A stretch of DNA of 41,969 nt from Dehalococcoidia bacterium UBA6808 (GTDB taxonomy: Bacteria; Chloroflexota; Dehalococcoidia; GIF9; UBA5629). The notes under the pieces are model-generated. The model had not been told where the DNA came from. It saw only the letters and a list, made by a program, of their open reading frames with translations, and made no database searches. The first letter of the stretch is position 1, and each line of letters opens with the position of its first letter. Positions 24,851 to 33,936 of this stretch are shown piece after piece. Both the position numbers and the translations under genes were made by a program. The stretch is taken from positions 1 to 41,969 of the forward strand of contig DKFA01000031.1 of NCBI GenBank assembly GCA_002452695.1, read 5' to 3'.

Positions 24851-26464
24851 ATGAGCAAGAGACTGGCGTTGACCATCATACTGATCACACTGGTGTCGGT
24901 TTTTGTCACATCCTGCGCTCAGCAGAAGAAAACCATTTTGCCCGGTCAGATGGCTACCGTCACCAGGGGAGACCTCATCCTTTCCGTCTCCTCAGATGGT
25001 AACCTCGACATGCCCAATCAGGTATCGCTCAAATTTGGCACACCCGGCACCGTGCAATCAATCCCGGCTGAAAATATGAAGGGCAAATTCGTCAAGGCTG
25101 GCACCCTGCTGGCCAAGCTCGATGACACCACTCAACGCCTGACTGTTCAGGCTGCCCAGTATAACCTTGAACTGGCCCTTAATAACGTGGCACAGGCCTG
25201 CTGCGGCACACGTTACCCAACCTTCTATTCACTTGCTACAGCTCTCATGCGTTTTGAGCAGGCCCAGCAGGAGGTCTTGGCTGCCAGGAACAGCTTCATC
25301 AATAAGAATTATTACGATGTGGCTTCCAATCTGTCGCTCGCCAGGTACGACCTGACTGCTGCACGGTCGGTTTACTCAGATCCCAAGCTTGATACGATCC
25401 AGACACAGTATAACGACCTTAACCAGCCTGCCTCTCTCTTTCCAGAATTGCAAGCGATCGTAGTATTGCTCGATAGCCAGCTCGACATGCTAAGCAATAT
25501 TCAAAAGCTGCTCGAGGCGGGCGACTACCCTGCCACGCTCTCTGCAATGGATCAGCTTATCACCACACTCGATGAAGTCCATACCACAGTTAAAAACAAC
25601 TCCCGCCTGCCAGGCGCCTATACATACCCTGATACATCCACTTCACTGGCCATCTCCAGGCAGGTGCTGAATGCGCTTTCGGATATTCAGGCTATGCTCT
25701 TCCAGGAGAAATTCGACCGTGTCAAAGTTTCCGAGAAACTACGAATGGCCCAGCATGACCTCGAGATGGCCAACATGATCCTCGATGAGTCCGAGACGAT
25801 CTACCGTGCCGGACTTAATCCGCAGATGCTCAGGGCATACAACATCAATATCGAAAACGCCTATATTAACCTTGAAAAAGCCAAACAGGAGTTACTCAAG
25901 ACCGAGATTATCGCGCCTTTCGACGGCACTGTGGTCGCCGTGGCCGTCAAGGTCAATGACCAGTTATCCGCCTTCGATTATTCCGCCAAGACAGCCGTCC
26001 ATCTCGTCGATACAACAACCATACGTATGACCGGCGTCATTGATGAGATCGATATTACCAGGGTCAGCGTAGGGCAAGACTCCCTTATTACCGTCGACGC
26101 CGTCCCCGATCAGAAATTCAAGGGACATGTAACGTTCGTCTCTCCTTTCGGCACACTGCAGGCCGGCGTGGTCAATTTCCCCATCGAAATCTACTTTGAC
26201 CAGGGCGAAAAGGTCGAATTGCTCAGGGGCGGGCTGACTGCCACTGCCGACATCATTATCGGCAAACGCGAGAACGTGATCCAGGCGCCCAACCGCGCCA
26301 TCAAAGGGCTCTCAGGCGATTACTGGGTTGATGTCGTAGTGGATGCTGAAAACGCCAGGACTGAGAAAAGACCCGTCAAGATCGGCCTGCAGAACAAGAG
26401 GTTCACCGAGATAATATCCGGACTTAAGGAAGGTGAAAAAGTCCTGATCGAGACCCTTAAATAA
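24851..26464 (+). CDS. Efflux periplasmic adaptor lipoprotein (MacA/HlyD-like)
   Basis: 537 residues. A signal peptide ends in the lipobox VTSC with C22, so it is a lipoprotein anchored on the outer face of the membrane. A lipoyl/barrel-sandwich half precedes a long helical region (about 90-340) that forms the coiled-coil hairpin, longer than usual; the second lipoyl half begins at IIAPFDGTVVAVAVKV. The beta-barrel and membrane-proximal domains close it. The ATG at 24851 is preferred over one 24 bases upstream because it has an AGGA ribosome site and gives a clean signal peptide. It is 44 bases upstream of a matching ATPase and permease, the MacAB arrangement. It has a paralogue whose end is at 1-390. 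Confidence 0.9.
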   Translation: MSKRLALTIILITLVSVFVTSCAQQKKTILPGQMATVTRGDLILSVSSDGNLDMPNQVSLKFGTPGTVQSIPAENMKGKFVKAGTLLAKLDDTTQRLTVQAAQYNLELALNNVAQACCGTRYPTFYSLATALMRFEQAQQEVLAARNSFINKNYYDVASNLSLARYDLTAARSVYSDPKLDTIQTQYNDLNQPASLFPELQAIVVLLDSQLDMLSNIQKLLEAGDYPATLSAMDQLITTLDEVHTTVKNNSRLPGAYTYPDTSTSLAISRQVLNALSDIQAMLFQEKFDRVKVSEKLRMAQHDLEMANMILDESETIYRAGLNPQMLRAYNINIENAYINLEKAKQELLKTEIIAPFDGTVVAVAVKVNDQLSAFDYSAKTAVHLVDTTTIRMTGVIDEIDITRVSVGQDSLITVDAVPDQKFKGHVTFVSPFGTLQAGVVNFPIEIYFDQGEKVELLRGGLTATADIIIGKRENVIQAPNRAIKGLSGDYWVDVVVDAENARTEKRPVKIGLQNKRFTEIISGLKEGEKVLIETLK

Positions 26465-26508
26465 TAACGACTGAATAAACAGATTATCCAGGAGGAGGTT
26501 GAGCGGCT

Positions 26509-27183
26509 ATGTCAATGATTCATCTTGATAACATCGTTAAAATCTATACAATCGGTGACGTCCGGGTGAATGCTCTAAATCATGTCAGCCTGGATATCAC
26601 AGCCGGAGAGATGGTTTCCATTATGGGCCCCTCCGGTTCCGGCAAATCGACCATGTTGAATGTACTTGGCTGTCTTGACCGGCCCAGCGCCGGGACCTAC
26701 CTGTTAGATGATATAGATGTAAGCCACATGAACGATGATCAACTGGCAGGAGTACGCAATAAGAAAATAGGATTTGTTTTCCAATCCTTTAATCTTCTAC
26801 CGCGCATGACTGCTCTGATGAATGTTGAGCTTCCGCTGATCTACGGCGCCGCCAAAAACAGAAAGGAACGCGCTGAAAAAGCCATTGAGGCAGTCAGCAT
26901 AGGCAAGCGCTCACACCACAAGCCCAGCGAGATGTCCGGAGGTGAACAGCAAAGGGTTGCTATAGCACGCGCACTTGTCAATGATCCTCCCCTCATCCTT
27001 GCCGACGAGCCTACCGGCAACCTTGATACTGTTACAAGCCACAGTATTATGGAATTCCTGCAAGAGCTTAACCGGAATGGACGCACTATCGTCATCGTGA
27101 CCCACGAGGAGGATATAGCCTCGTATACCAAACGCACCATCTATTTACGTGATGGCTGCATAATCCAGGAGAAGCTTCGTTGA
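26509..27183 (+). CDS. ABC transporter ATPase (MacB/LolD-type)
   Basis: 224 residues, a single ATP-binding domain. Walker A GPSGSGKST near residue 42, Q-loop FVFQSFNLLPRMTALMNVELPL, ABC signature MSGGEQQRVAIARAL, Walker B LILADEPTGNLD and H-loop IVIVTHE are all present. The PRMTALMNVELPL wording after the Q-loop is typical of the MacB/LolD/FtsE group that partners FtsX-like permeases and does mechanotransmission instead of classical transport. AGGAGG lies 11 bases before the ATG. It overlaps the permease by 4 bases. Confidence 0.94.
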   Translation: MSMIHLDNIVKIYTIGDVRVNALNHVSLDITAGEMVSIMGPSGSGKSTMLNVLGCLDRPSAGTYLLDDIDVSHMNDDQLAGVRNKKIGFVFQSFNLLPRMTALMNVELPLIYGAAKNRKERAEKAIEAVSIGKRSHHKPSEMSGGEQQRVAIARALVNDPPLILADEPTGNLDTVTSHSIMEFLQELNRNGRTIVIVTHEEDIASYTKRTIYLRDGCIIQEKLR

Positions 27184-28415
27184 GCATCCTGGAGTACATT
27201 ATCTCTGCATGGCAGACGCTCATATCAAATAAAATGCGGTCCTTTCTTACGATGCTTGGCATTGTAATAGGAGTGGGGGCTGTAGTTTTCCTGGTCTCCT
27301 TCGGCAGAGGACAGCAGGAGCAGCTGAACAGCATTTTCCGGAACATGGGCGCCAACGCAATCTATATTTCACCCACCAGCCGCCAGTTCCTGGGAGCAGG
27401 CAAACAAAACGCCCTTACTATTGAAGATGCCGAGGCCCTTACGGAGAAAAATAAAGCCCCTGCAATTGAAGCGGTTGCCCCCATGAGCAGCAGAGTAATG
27501 AAGTGCATCCGTGCCAACAAGATATACGACATAACCATTAACGGGGCAACCGTACCCATCAAGAAGATTTTGAACTACAACATTGCCCAGGGCAATTTCT
27601 TTAACGAAGAAGACGAACACAAGCATGCGCAGGTAGCAGTCCTGGGGGACAAGACAGCGCAGAACCTCTTCGGCAGTGAAAATCCTATTGGCCAGAATAT
27701 ACGTATCGGCGCCCGCAATTTTGAAGTCATAGGTGTGTTTGAGCAACGTGGCGGTTTCATGGGCGGCAGCGCAGATGATTTTATCATGATTCCTCTCACT
27801 ACCATGCAATCACGATTCTCCCGCTTTACCACTCCACAGGGACACCCGGTGCAGACAGTCGTTGTTGAAGCAGTCAGCACCGACCTGATCAACGCTGCCA
27901 AGGAGCAGATTACTTCGATCCTGAGGCAAAGGCACCATCTGCGGGAAGGAGATGAAAATGACTTCAACGTCATCGACATGCAGGAGATACTAAAGCGTAT
28001 GCAGCAGAGTATGGCTATATTTCAGCTTTTCATCGCCAGCGTAGCCAGCATCTCACTGATCGTAGGCGGCATAGGCATCATGAATATCATGCTGGTTTCA
28101 GTCACGGAAAGAACGCGTGAGATTGGCTTACGTAAAGCCATCGGGGCCAAACGGACGGATATTCTGCTCCAGTTTTTAGTGGAATCGTCCATGCTCAGCG
28201 TTAGCGGAGGCGTTATCGGCCTGCTGCTGGCTGCCATAGCTTCTTTGGCAATTCAGGGACAGACCTTGAACAATATGCCCATCAGGGCTCCCATTTCTTT
28301 TGATATAGTGCTGATGGCCCTGGCCGTAGCATTGTTTACCGGAATCATCTCCGGTACCTACCCGGCCTTCCGCGCCGCCAGGTTGGACCCGATCGAGTCA
28401 CTCAGACACGAATGA
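27180..28415 (+). CDS. ABC transporter permease (MacB/FtsX-like)
   Basis: 411 residues. One N-terminal membrane helix (about 20-42) is followed by a large extracytoplasmic MacB_PCD domain (about 45-270) and three C-terminal helices (about 285-395), the FtsX-type topology. Signature stretches are SNKMRSFLTMLGIVIGVGAV at the start, GIGIMNIMLVSVTERTREIGLRKAIGA before the later helices, and a terminal GTYPAFRAARLDPIESLRHE. It begins at a TTG overlapping the ATPase stop. With the two upstream genes it makes a tripartite pump; the substrate (peptide, antibiotic, lipid) cannot be told. No outer-membrane channel gene is adjacent. Confidence 0.93.
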   Translation: MSILEYIISAWQTLISNKMRSFLTMLGIVIGVGAVVFLVSFGRGQQEQLNSIFRNMGANAIYISPTSRQFLGAGKQNALTIEDAEALTEKNKAPAIEAVAPMSSRVMKCIRANKIYDITINGATVPIKKILNYNIAQGNFFNEEDEHKHAQVAVLGDKTAQNLFGSENPIGQNIRIGARNFEVIGVFEQRGGFMGGSADDFIMIPLTTMQSRFSRFTTPQGHPVQTVVVEAVSTDLINAAKEQITSILRQRHHLREGDENDFNVIDMQEILKRMQQSMAIFQLFIASVASISLIVGGIGIMNIMLVSVTERTREIGLRKAIGAKRTDILLQFLVESSMLSVSGGVIGLLLAAIASLAIQGQTLNNMPIRAPISFDIVLMALAVALFTGIISGTYPAFRAARLDPIESLRHE

Positions 28416-28416
28416 C

Positions 28417-28983
28417 CTATTTACTCTGCATCAACGAGAGAAATTCAGCTCTTGTTACAGAGCGTTTTTCGAAAATTCCGCGCATAGCCGACGTTACCAC
28501 ATTGCTGCCCGGCTTCTTGATGCCGCGCATGGTCATGCACAGGTGTTCAGCCTGTATCACGACGGCCACGCCCTGCGGCTTCAGCGATTCCATAATCACT
28601 TCCGCTATCTGCTTGGTCATGCGCTCCTGAAGTTGCAACCGGCGTGAGAAAATTTCAACCACTCTGGCCAGCTTGCTGACGCCCACCACACGCCCGTTGG
28701 TAGCTGGTATATAACCGATATCCACCACACCATAAAATGGCAGGAAATGGTGCTCGCACATTGAGTAAAAAGGAATATCCCTGACAATCACCATCTCGCG
28801 ATGACCGGCCTCAAAACCTGTTGAGAGCACTTCGCGAGCATCCATATGTATGCCAGCAAAAAGCTCGGCATACATCTCAGCCAGACGCTGCGGCGTATCT
28901 ACCAGGCCCTCGCGCTGCGGGTCTTCCCCGATAGCCTTGATAATCTCCAGCGATGCCTGTTTGATCTTTTCTGCATCAAACAT
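28417..28983 (-). CDS. folE: GTP cyclohydrolase I
   Basis: 188 residues. Converts GTP to 7,8-dihydroneopterin triphosphate, the first step of tetrahydrofolate synthesis. The zinc ligand Cys and His are in SMCEHHFLPFYG near residue 76, with the second Cys in EHLCMTMRGIKKPGS near 147; VVGVSKLARVVE and FSRRLQLQERMTKQI are signature stretches. Length is typical of the short bacterial type IA form. Convergent with the ABC permease, with one base between the two stops; same strand as the flavin reductase upstream. Confidence 0.95.
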   Translation of the reverse strand: MFDAEKIKQASLEIIKAIGEDPQREGLVDTPQRLAEMYAELFAGIHMDAREVLSTGFEAGHREMVIVRDIPFYSMCEHHFLPFYGVVDIGYIPATNGRVVGVSKLARVVEIFSRRLQLQERMTKQIAEVIMESLKPQGVAVVIQAEHLCMTMRGIKKPGSNVVTSAMRGIFEKRSVTRAEFLSLMQSK

Positions 28984-29001
28984 TATGTAAATCCTTATAA
29001 T

Positions 29002-29583
29002 CTATTTTCCCCGACCGGCTTGATCACGGTCAAGGTGTTTCACCGTATCTTGATCAGTCGAACAATAGGTGTCCCCACCCAGGTATAGCGCCGGTCTGAC
29101 AAGGTCCAGTGACAGCACGCCGTTATCTTGGAGCAACTCCTCTGCCACATGGACGGCCTTCACTTCTCCTGCAATCCAAGCATGGTCACCGAATACCCTG
29201 CTATCAATAACCGCACACTCGTATGCAGCGTAAGCATCTTTCAGGATAGGCACGTCAAGCTTGAGCGCCTCATCTTCCGCCAGGTTGAATTCTGTAAACT
29301 TGTCCGTAAAACCGCCGCTGCAACCACCCAGGGCCGCGATCAGTTCGATCTTTTCATAGGGCAGAAAATTGATTGCGAACTTCTTGCTCTGCAGGATCAT
29401 GTTGTAGCTGAAGCGCTTGGGGGATACCGCTATCCCGTAGATAGTCGGTTTGAAGGAAATGGAGCAGTGCCAGGCTATGGGCAGGGCATTCTTCCTGCCC
29501 TCACTATTGACAGTCACCACTGCTGCAACCCTCGGATAATGCTGATAAAAAAGCCCCGGGTCCTCCGCAACAACTTTCATCAT
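29002..29583 (-). CDS. Flavin reductase-like (FMN-binding split barrel) protein
   Basis: 193 residues. The N-terminal half has the flavin-reductase domain wording: PRVAAVVTVNSEGRKNALPI, ISFKPTIYGIAVSPKRFSYN and KKFAINFLPYEK. This is the split-barrel fold that binds FMN, with members acting as NAD(P)H:flavin oxidoreductases, partners of flavin monooxygenases, or in anaerobes as flavoredoxin-like electron carriers. The Cys in GGCSGG is notable but not diagnostic. The first ATG at 29583 has AGGAGG 9 bases upstream. It lies between thrC and folE on the same strand. Confidence 0.85.
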   Translation of the reverse strand: MMKVVAEDPGLFYQHYPRVAAVVTVNSEGRKNALPIAWHCSISFKPTIYGIAVSPKRFSYNMILQSKKFAINFLPYEKIELIAALGGCSGGFTDKFTEFNLAEDEALKLDVPILKDAYAAYECAVIDSRVFGDHAWIAGEVKAVHVAEELLQDNGVLSLDLVRPALYLGGDTYCSTDQDTVKHLDRDQAGRGK

Positions 29584-29611
29584 GGCAGGGTACCTCCTGT
29601 TTTCAATAACT

Positions 29612-30667
29612 CTATTTTTTCAATCTTAGGTGTTTTTTGATTATGTCAAGGTCGGCTGGCAACTCAGGAAAAGGTTGCACGTACCGGGTTGGTATGTCGG
29701 GGTCTTTCAGCCCATTGCCTGTGACGACACATACAATGGTCTTGCCTTTGAAGCTCTTGCCCTGCCTGATCTGCTTGAGCAAACCGGCGATGGGGGCAGC
29801 CGATGCAGGCTCGCCGAATACGCCTTCCTTTCCCGCCATCAATTTATAAGCGTCCAATATCTCATCATCGGTTACGCTGTCAATCACCCCACCCGATTCG
29901 TCACGTGCAGCAACTGCGCTTTTCCAGCTGGCCGGATTGCCTATGCGGATGGCAGTGGCTATGGTCTGCGGTTGTTCAATGATCATATTCTTGACAATGG
30001 GGGCAGCGCCTTCCGCCTGAAAACCCATCATGATCGGGGTCCTATCCACCTTGCCGTTGCTCTTCCACTCTTTGAAGCCTTTCCAGTAGGCAGTGATATT
30101 GCCAGCATTGCCCACAGGTATAAAAAGATAATCTGGCACCTTGCCCAGATCGTCGATGATCTCAAAAGAGGAAGTCTTCTGACCCTCAATCCGGAATGGG
30201 TTCAGCGAATTCACCAGCGTGATGGGATAGTCATCGGCCAGCACACGTGTAATCTTGAGCGCCTGGTCGAAGTTGCCATCGATAGCAATGATCTTGGCTC
30301 CATAGGCAATGGCCTGCGCCAGCTTGCCCACCGCGATCTTGCCATTGGGGACCAGAATTATTACCTTGAGCCCGAAACGCGCGCCGTAGGCGGCGGCCGA
30401 AGCGCTGGTATTGCCGGTCGAAGCGCAGATCGCCTGCTTGCTGCCGTTTTCAATGGCTTTGGCCATGGCCATGACCATTCCCCTGTCCTTGAATGAACCG
30501 GTTGGATTGCAGCCCTCCAATTTGAAATAAATTTCGCCTACGCCAAGCTCTTTGGACAGGTTGACCGATTTCACCAGCGGCGTCTCGCCCTCACCCAGCG
30601 AAATCATGGGAGTCTTATCTGTAATCGGTAGATACTGCTTGTGTCTTTGTAATACGCCTCTGATCAT
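29612..30667 (-). CDS. thrC: Threonine synthase
   Basis: 351 residues, a PLP-dependent enzyme that turns O-phosphohomoserine into threonine. The PLP Lys lies in NPTGSFKDRGM near residue 60, after SLGEGETPL. The cofactor-phosphate loop is PVGNAGNITAYWKG, and CASTGNTSASAAAYGARFG completes the fold type II pattern. Length matches the short class found in many Gram-positives and Chloroflexota. It starts 2 bases after the hom stop with GAGG upstream inside the hom end, so the two are translationally linked and form the threonine branch. Confidence 0.95.
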   Translation of the reverse strand: MIRGVLQRHKQYLPITDKTPMISLGEGETPLVKSVNLSKELGVGEIYFKLEGCNPTGSFKDRGMVMAMAKAIENGSKQAICASTGNTSASAAAYGARFGLKVIILVPNGKIAVGKLAQAIAYGAKIIAIDGNFDQALKITRVLADDYPITLVNSLNPFRIEGQKTSSFEIIDDLGKVPDYLFIPVGNAGNITAYWKGFKEWKSNGKVDRTPIMMGFQAEGAAPIVKNMIIEQPQTIATAIRIGNPASWKSAVAARDESGGVIDSVTDDEILDAYKLMAGKEGVFGEPASAAPIAGLLKQIRQGKSFKGKTIVCVVTGNGLKDPDIPTRYVQPFPELPADLDIIKKHLRLKK

Positions 30668-30669
30668 AG

Positions 30670-31971
30670 CTAAATTGCCTCAACTCTAATAAAATTGCTG
30701 ATCTCCTTCACGACTTTAAGCCTGTTGATGATCTTGATGGCTTCCTGCACGGCCTTCTCCGTAGCAGGGTGAGTCATTATCACTATTTCGGCAGTACGGT
30801 TGGAAGGATCGGATTCCTTCTGAATAACTGAGGATATACTGATTTTGTGGTCGCCCATCGCTGCCGCGATACGGGCTAACACGCCAGGCTGGTCGAGCAC
30901 GATCATGCGGAAATAATAACGCGTTTCAATGGCGGTCATCGGCAGTATTCCAGATGTCTTTTCAGGTATGAAACGCGGTGCGTTATCGCGTCTTGTATTG
31001 ATATTTTGCGCAATATTGATCACATCTGCGATCACAGCGCTGGATGTAGCAGATGGTCCCGCTCCCTGGCCATAGAAAAGCACATTGCCAACCAGGTCGC
31101 CGCTGACGTAAATAGCATTATAAACACCATCTACTTTAGCCAGCAGGGACTCAGCCGGTATAAATACCGGGTGGACTCTGGCTTCGACCCTGTTACCTGA
31201 ACGCTTGGCGATGGCCAGCAGCTTGATCGCGTAACCCAGCTCGCTGGCATAGCGGAAATCGCGGGAGCGTAATTTGGAGATACCTTCGTAATACACTTCA
31301 TCGAAGTTTACGTCCATGTCGAATCCGAGCGAAGTGAGAATGGCCAGCTTGTAGGCAGCATCCAGACCGCCGATATCGTTGTCAGGATTGGCTTCGGCAT
31401 AGCCGAGCTTCTGCGCCTGTTTCAAAGCGACATTGAAGTCCAAACCATCATGCGCCATTCTGGTCAGGATGTAGTTGGTCGTACCGTTGACAATGGCATA
31501 AATAGCCTGGATATCATTGGCCACCAGGTCACGCTGAAACGGTGAGATCAACGGGATGCCGCCGCCCACGCTGGCTTCAAACCGCAGCCCTGCATGATGC
31601 TTATGGGCGATCGAAAGCAACTCTGCTCCGTGCTTGGCCATAAGCTCTTTATTGGCGGTCACGACATGCTTGCCGTTGGTCAGCGCTTCTTTAATGTAGT
31701 AATAAGCCGGGTATTCACCTCCTATCAGTTCTATCACGATATCGATATCGGGATTATATACCGCTTTTTCATAATCAACGGTAAAGATCGATTTATCCAG
31801 ACCTTGCGAGCCATGCCGAGAGACATCCTTCTCCACAACTGCTTTGATGGCCAGTGAGCTGCCAGCCTGCCTCGCCAGGGTCTTCTTTTTAGACTGAAGA
31901 GCCCTGGCTACGCCGCCACCGATCGTCCCAATCCCCAGCAGCGCTAGATTGATCGTTCGCTTTTTCGGCAA
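30670..31971 (-). CDS. hom: Homoserine dehydrogenase
   Basis: 433 residues. Reduces aspartate semialdehyde to homoserine. The N-terminal NAD(P)-binding domain begins NLALLGIGTIGGGVARAL; the catalytic region has NGTTNYILTRM and then GGLDAAYKLAILTSL with the catalytic Lys and Asp. A C-terminal ACT domain (about 350-430, starting RMIVLDQPGVLARIAAAMGD) implies feedback control, probably by threonine. An ATG 30 bases further upstream would overlap the previous gene by 29 bases. I prefer the TTG at 31971, which has AGGAG 8 bases upstream and sits 1 base after that gene's stop. It is followed directly by thrC. Confidence 0.94.
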   Translation of the reverse strand: MPKKRTINLALLGIGTIGGGVARALQSKKKTLARQAGSSLAIKAVVEKDVSRHGSQGLDKSIFTVDYEKAVYNPDIDIVIELIGGEYPAYYYIKEALTNGKHVVTANKELMAKHGAELLSIAHKHHAGLRFEASVGGGIPLISPFQRDLVANDIQAIYAIVNGTTNYILTRMAHDGLDFNVALKQAQKLGYAEANPDNDIGGLDAAYKLAILTSLGFDMDVNFDEVYYEGISKLRSRDFRYASELGYAIKLLAIAKRSGNRVEARVHPVFIPAESLLAKVDGVYNAIYVSGDLVGNVLFYGQGAGPSATSSAVIADVINIAQNINTRRDNAPRFIPEKTSGILPMTAIETRYYFRMIVLDQPGVLARIAAAMGDHKISISSVIQKESDPSNRTAEIVIMTHPATEKAVQEAIKIINRLKVVKEISNFIRVEAI

Positions 31972-31972
31972 A

Positions 31973-33241
31973 TTATCTGCTCCTGAGCTTGGCCACCTCA
32001 TCTACTGCCCTGTCTTTCTGCGCCTGGTCAAGCAGGTTTTCAACTTTTGCCTCTTTCATCAAACCCTCCACCCAGGCGCTCAAACACTCATCTGCCAGTA
32101 TCTCACTGGTAGCTTTATCCAGGGGACGTTCTTCCCGGTTGAGCACCTGCACCAGCCAGTATCCCCCCCTGGTAGATACAGTATCATCGCGGATTACATC
32201 GCTCAATTGCTCGACTTCCATCGCGGCAAGCATTCGGCCCAGCATAGTGCTGTCCATACCGGGGACTTTCCAGCCAAGGTCGCCGCCGCTGTCCTTGCTG
32301 GCATCCTGCGAATACTGCTTAGCCATTTCCTCCCAGCTCGCGCCGTTCTTCAACTTCTCCCTGACCATTTCAGCCTCTTCGTTGGACCCGCATAAAATAC
32401 CGCGGGCATGTACGCCTTTGGTATCATCTTTTTCCAGGACCTCCAGCACCCAGTAGCCATAGGCTTTACTGATATTGCTATCATAAAGTGGGTCGCTCAC
32501 TGCTTTAAGCGGCAGTTCGAAAATAACATCTTTAACAGGCGAGTCTTTCAAAGAACCAAGCGCATAGCTTTCATATCCCTTGGGTATCCAGCCCAGGTAA
32601 CCATTCTTGGATTGTGTAGTGCTATCAATCGAAACCATGGATGCCATGGCAGTAAAATTCTCGCCCAGCAGCAATTTGCTTTTACGATCCAGCGCCATCG
32701 TTTCTGTCTCCAATGCCATGGCCTGCACCTCGCTCTGCTCAACAGTTTTGGGCTGTTTGGGCAGGCAAACCTGCTGCATATACTTCTGCGCAATCAACCT
32801 GGTACGCATCAGATCAATGCTTGCGTTGGATTTATCCAGCCCGGCAGTCTCCAGTTCCCTGGCAATTTCCTCGTCGGTTATCGTAATGCCCACGCTGTCG
32901 GCATTTTCTTTGAGCACTTCGCCCTGCTGGATCACATTCGCAACCACATCCTGATAATAGGTCAGCATGGTTTTATCATCCTGCCCCCTGGTCATGATAT
33001 CATACATCTTGATATAGTAATCATAATCGAACGAGACATCATTCACCTTGATCACAGTCTGCTGATATGGCGCTACCTCCTCAAGATAATAGCCTACCCC
33101 GATAACGCCGACGATAGCGGCCACGAGAACTGCAGCACAGATTGTTACAATGCGCGAAAGTCTCTTCTGTTTCTCCCACTTGGAGAGCTGGCGCCTGGTA
33201 GGCGTTTTTACAACTTTTTCTTTGCGGTGTTTTCCAGCCAA
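31973..33241 (-). CDS. Membrane-anchored peptidyl-prolyl isomerase (parvulin, SurA/PrsA-like)
   Basis: 422 residues. A basic N-terminal stretch precedes one membrane helix (about residues 32-53), then a SurA-type helical chaperone domain and two parvulin-like regions, one degenerate (about 160-260) and one clearer from GVHARGILCGSNEEAEMVREKLKNGASWEEMAKQYSQDA through DLGWK into the C-terminal part. It should help fold exported proteins outside the membrane. The frame opens at an ATG 51 bases upstream, but a GAGAGG site 8 bases before the TTG at 33241 points to that start. It is the first gene of the operon with hom and thrC; the connection to amino-acid synthesis looks accidental. Confidence 0.88.
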   Translation of the reverse strand: MAGKHRKEKVVKTPTRRQLSKWEKQKRLSRIVTICAAVLVAAIVGVIGVGYYLEEVAPYQQTVIKVNDVSFDYDYYIKMYDIMTRGQDDKTMLTYYQDVVANVIQQGEVLKENADSVGITITDEEIARELETAGLDKSNASIDLMRTRLIAQKYMQQVCLPKQPKTVEQSEVQAMALETETMALDRKSKLLLGENFTAMASMVSIDSTTQSKNGYLGWIPKGYESYALGSLKDSPVKDVIFELPLKAVSDPLYDSNISKAYGYWVLEVLEKDDTKGVHARGILCGSNEEAEMVREKLKNGASWEEMAKQYSQDASKDSGGDLGWKVPGMDSTMLGRMLAAMEVEQLSDVIRDDTVSTRGGYWLVQVLNREERPLDKATSEILADECLSAWVEGLMKEAKVENLLDQAQKDRAVDEVAKLRSR

Positions 33242-33332
33242 TTTAGGAACCTCTCGTAAAAAAATAGAATTGAAGCAACTCACATTGCCCACAATTGCCT
33301 AAATATGATAACATATTTCCCGTTCACTGACA

Positions 33333-33409
33333 CGGGGTGTAGCGCAGCCTGGTAGCGCACCTGAATGGGGTTCAGGTGGTCGTCGGTTCAAATCCGACCA
33401 CCCCGACCA
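33333..33409 (+). tRNA. tRNA-Pro (anticodon GGG)
   Basis: The cloverleaf has a 7-bp acceptor CGGGGTG with CACCCCG, D arm GCGC...GCGC, anticodon arm CCTGA-ATGGGGT-TCAGG with anticodon GGG reading CCC/CCU, and T arm GTCGG-TTCAAAT-CCGAC. Discriminator A and an encoded CCA follow. It marks the end of the core genes: accessory DNA begins directly downstream, so it is a plausible integration site. Confidence 0.96.
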
Positions 33410-33712
33410 ATAAATCCCTCAACCATCCAATTGCCTGTCCGGCTGTAAAATCTGCCGACGCCATCTACCAGAGCATAAACGAGACAGAAGAGGACGACGA
33501 TATGCGCCCGCAAGGTGGGCTGGATCATGACCAGGATAGGGCTGAAAAATGACAGGGCAGGCAAGATGGAGCGCCGGGCCGTAGTGTGGGATGAGAGCCG
33601 CATGAGCCAGATAGCCATGCAGTACAGAACACCAATGGTGAGAACGAACCGCCCGGACCCAGCGGCAGAAACGTCAGCAATGTCAGCCAGTAATACGGAC
33701 CAGGCTGACGTC
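33388..33712 (-). pseudogene. Membrane-protein remnant
   Basis: The minus strand encodes a hydrophobic stretch (FVLTIGVLYCMAIWL, then ILPALSFFSPILVMIQPTL and HIVVLFCLVYALVDGVG) that reads like part of a polytopic membrane protein. Upstream of it another frame gives YYWLTLLTFLPLGPGG, which suggests that a frameshift separates the two. The frame finally runs into the antisense of tRNA-Pro, so the C-terminus is not natural. No start with a ribosome site is visible and no family is recognised. It may equally be a fortuitous open frame. Confidence 0.3.
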
Positions 33713-33786
33713 TCAGAGTTTGGTGATCAGAATAACGTCAGCGGAATGACCGAACGTAACGGTTAAGCGGGGCTGACGTTGCTGAC
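33673..33786. repeat. Inverted repeat cluster of GTCAGC units
   Basis: GTCAGCAATGTCAGC at 33673-33687 is the inverse, with one mismatch, of GCTGACGTTGCTGAC at 33772-33786. Two more GCTGACG / AACGTCAGC copies lie between them (33704-33710, 33734-33742). The cluster is in the non-coding stretch between tRNA-Pro and the defence genes; the rest of 33410-33936 holds only a weak membrane-protein remnant and a promoter. Role unknown: operator or recombination site are possible. Confidence 0.6.
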
Positions 33787-33875
33787 AAAAGTTTGAATAT
33801 TGGGAAATAATATCACTTAGCTTATCGATCTCATAGGTACTATAAAAAATAATATATAGATTTGTTTTTGAGATA

Positions 33876-33904
33876 TTGTTTTTCTCTGTTCGTATCATTA
33901 TACT
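33876..33904 (+). promoter_or_regulatory. Probable promoter of the ATPase-methylase pair
   Basis: TTGTTT at 33876-33881 and TATACT at 33899-33904, a 17-base spacer. Transcription would start near 33911, 26 bases before the ATG at 33937. This rules out the longer upstream reading of that gene. Confidence 0.5.
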
Positions 33905-33936
33905 GTTTGGTAATATGTGGCGTCGGGGGCAGTTTA

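Noticed and set aside
33515..33766. Plus-strand open frame of 83 residues right after tRNA-Pro
   Set aside because: Composition is low in hydrophobic pattern, no ribosome site, and it spans the inverted-repeat cluster; the opposite strand reads more like a protein remnant.
33862..33936. Longer N-terminus of the AAA/TOPRIM protein
   Set aside because: The extra 25 residues are encoded over the probable promoter hexamers, and the natural ATPase start MIITSLHIEDF begins at 33937.
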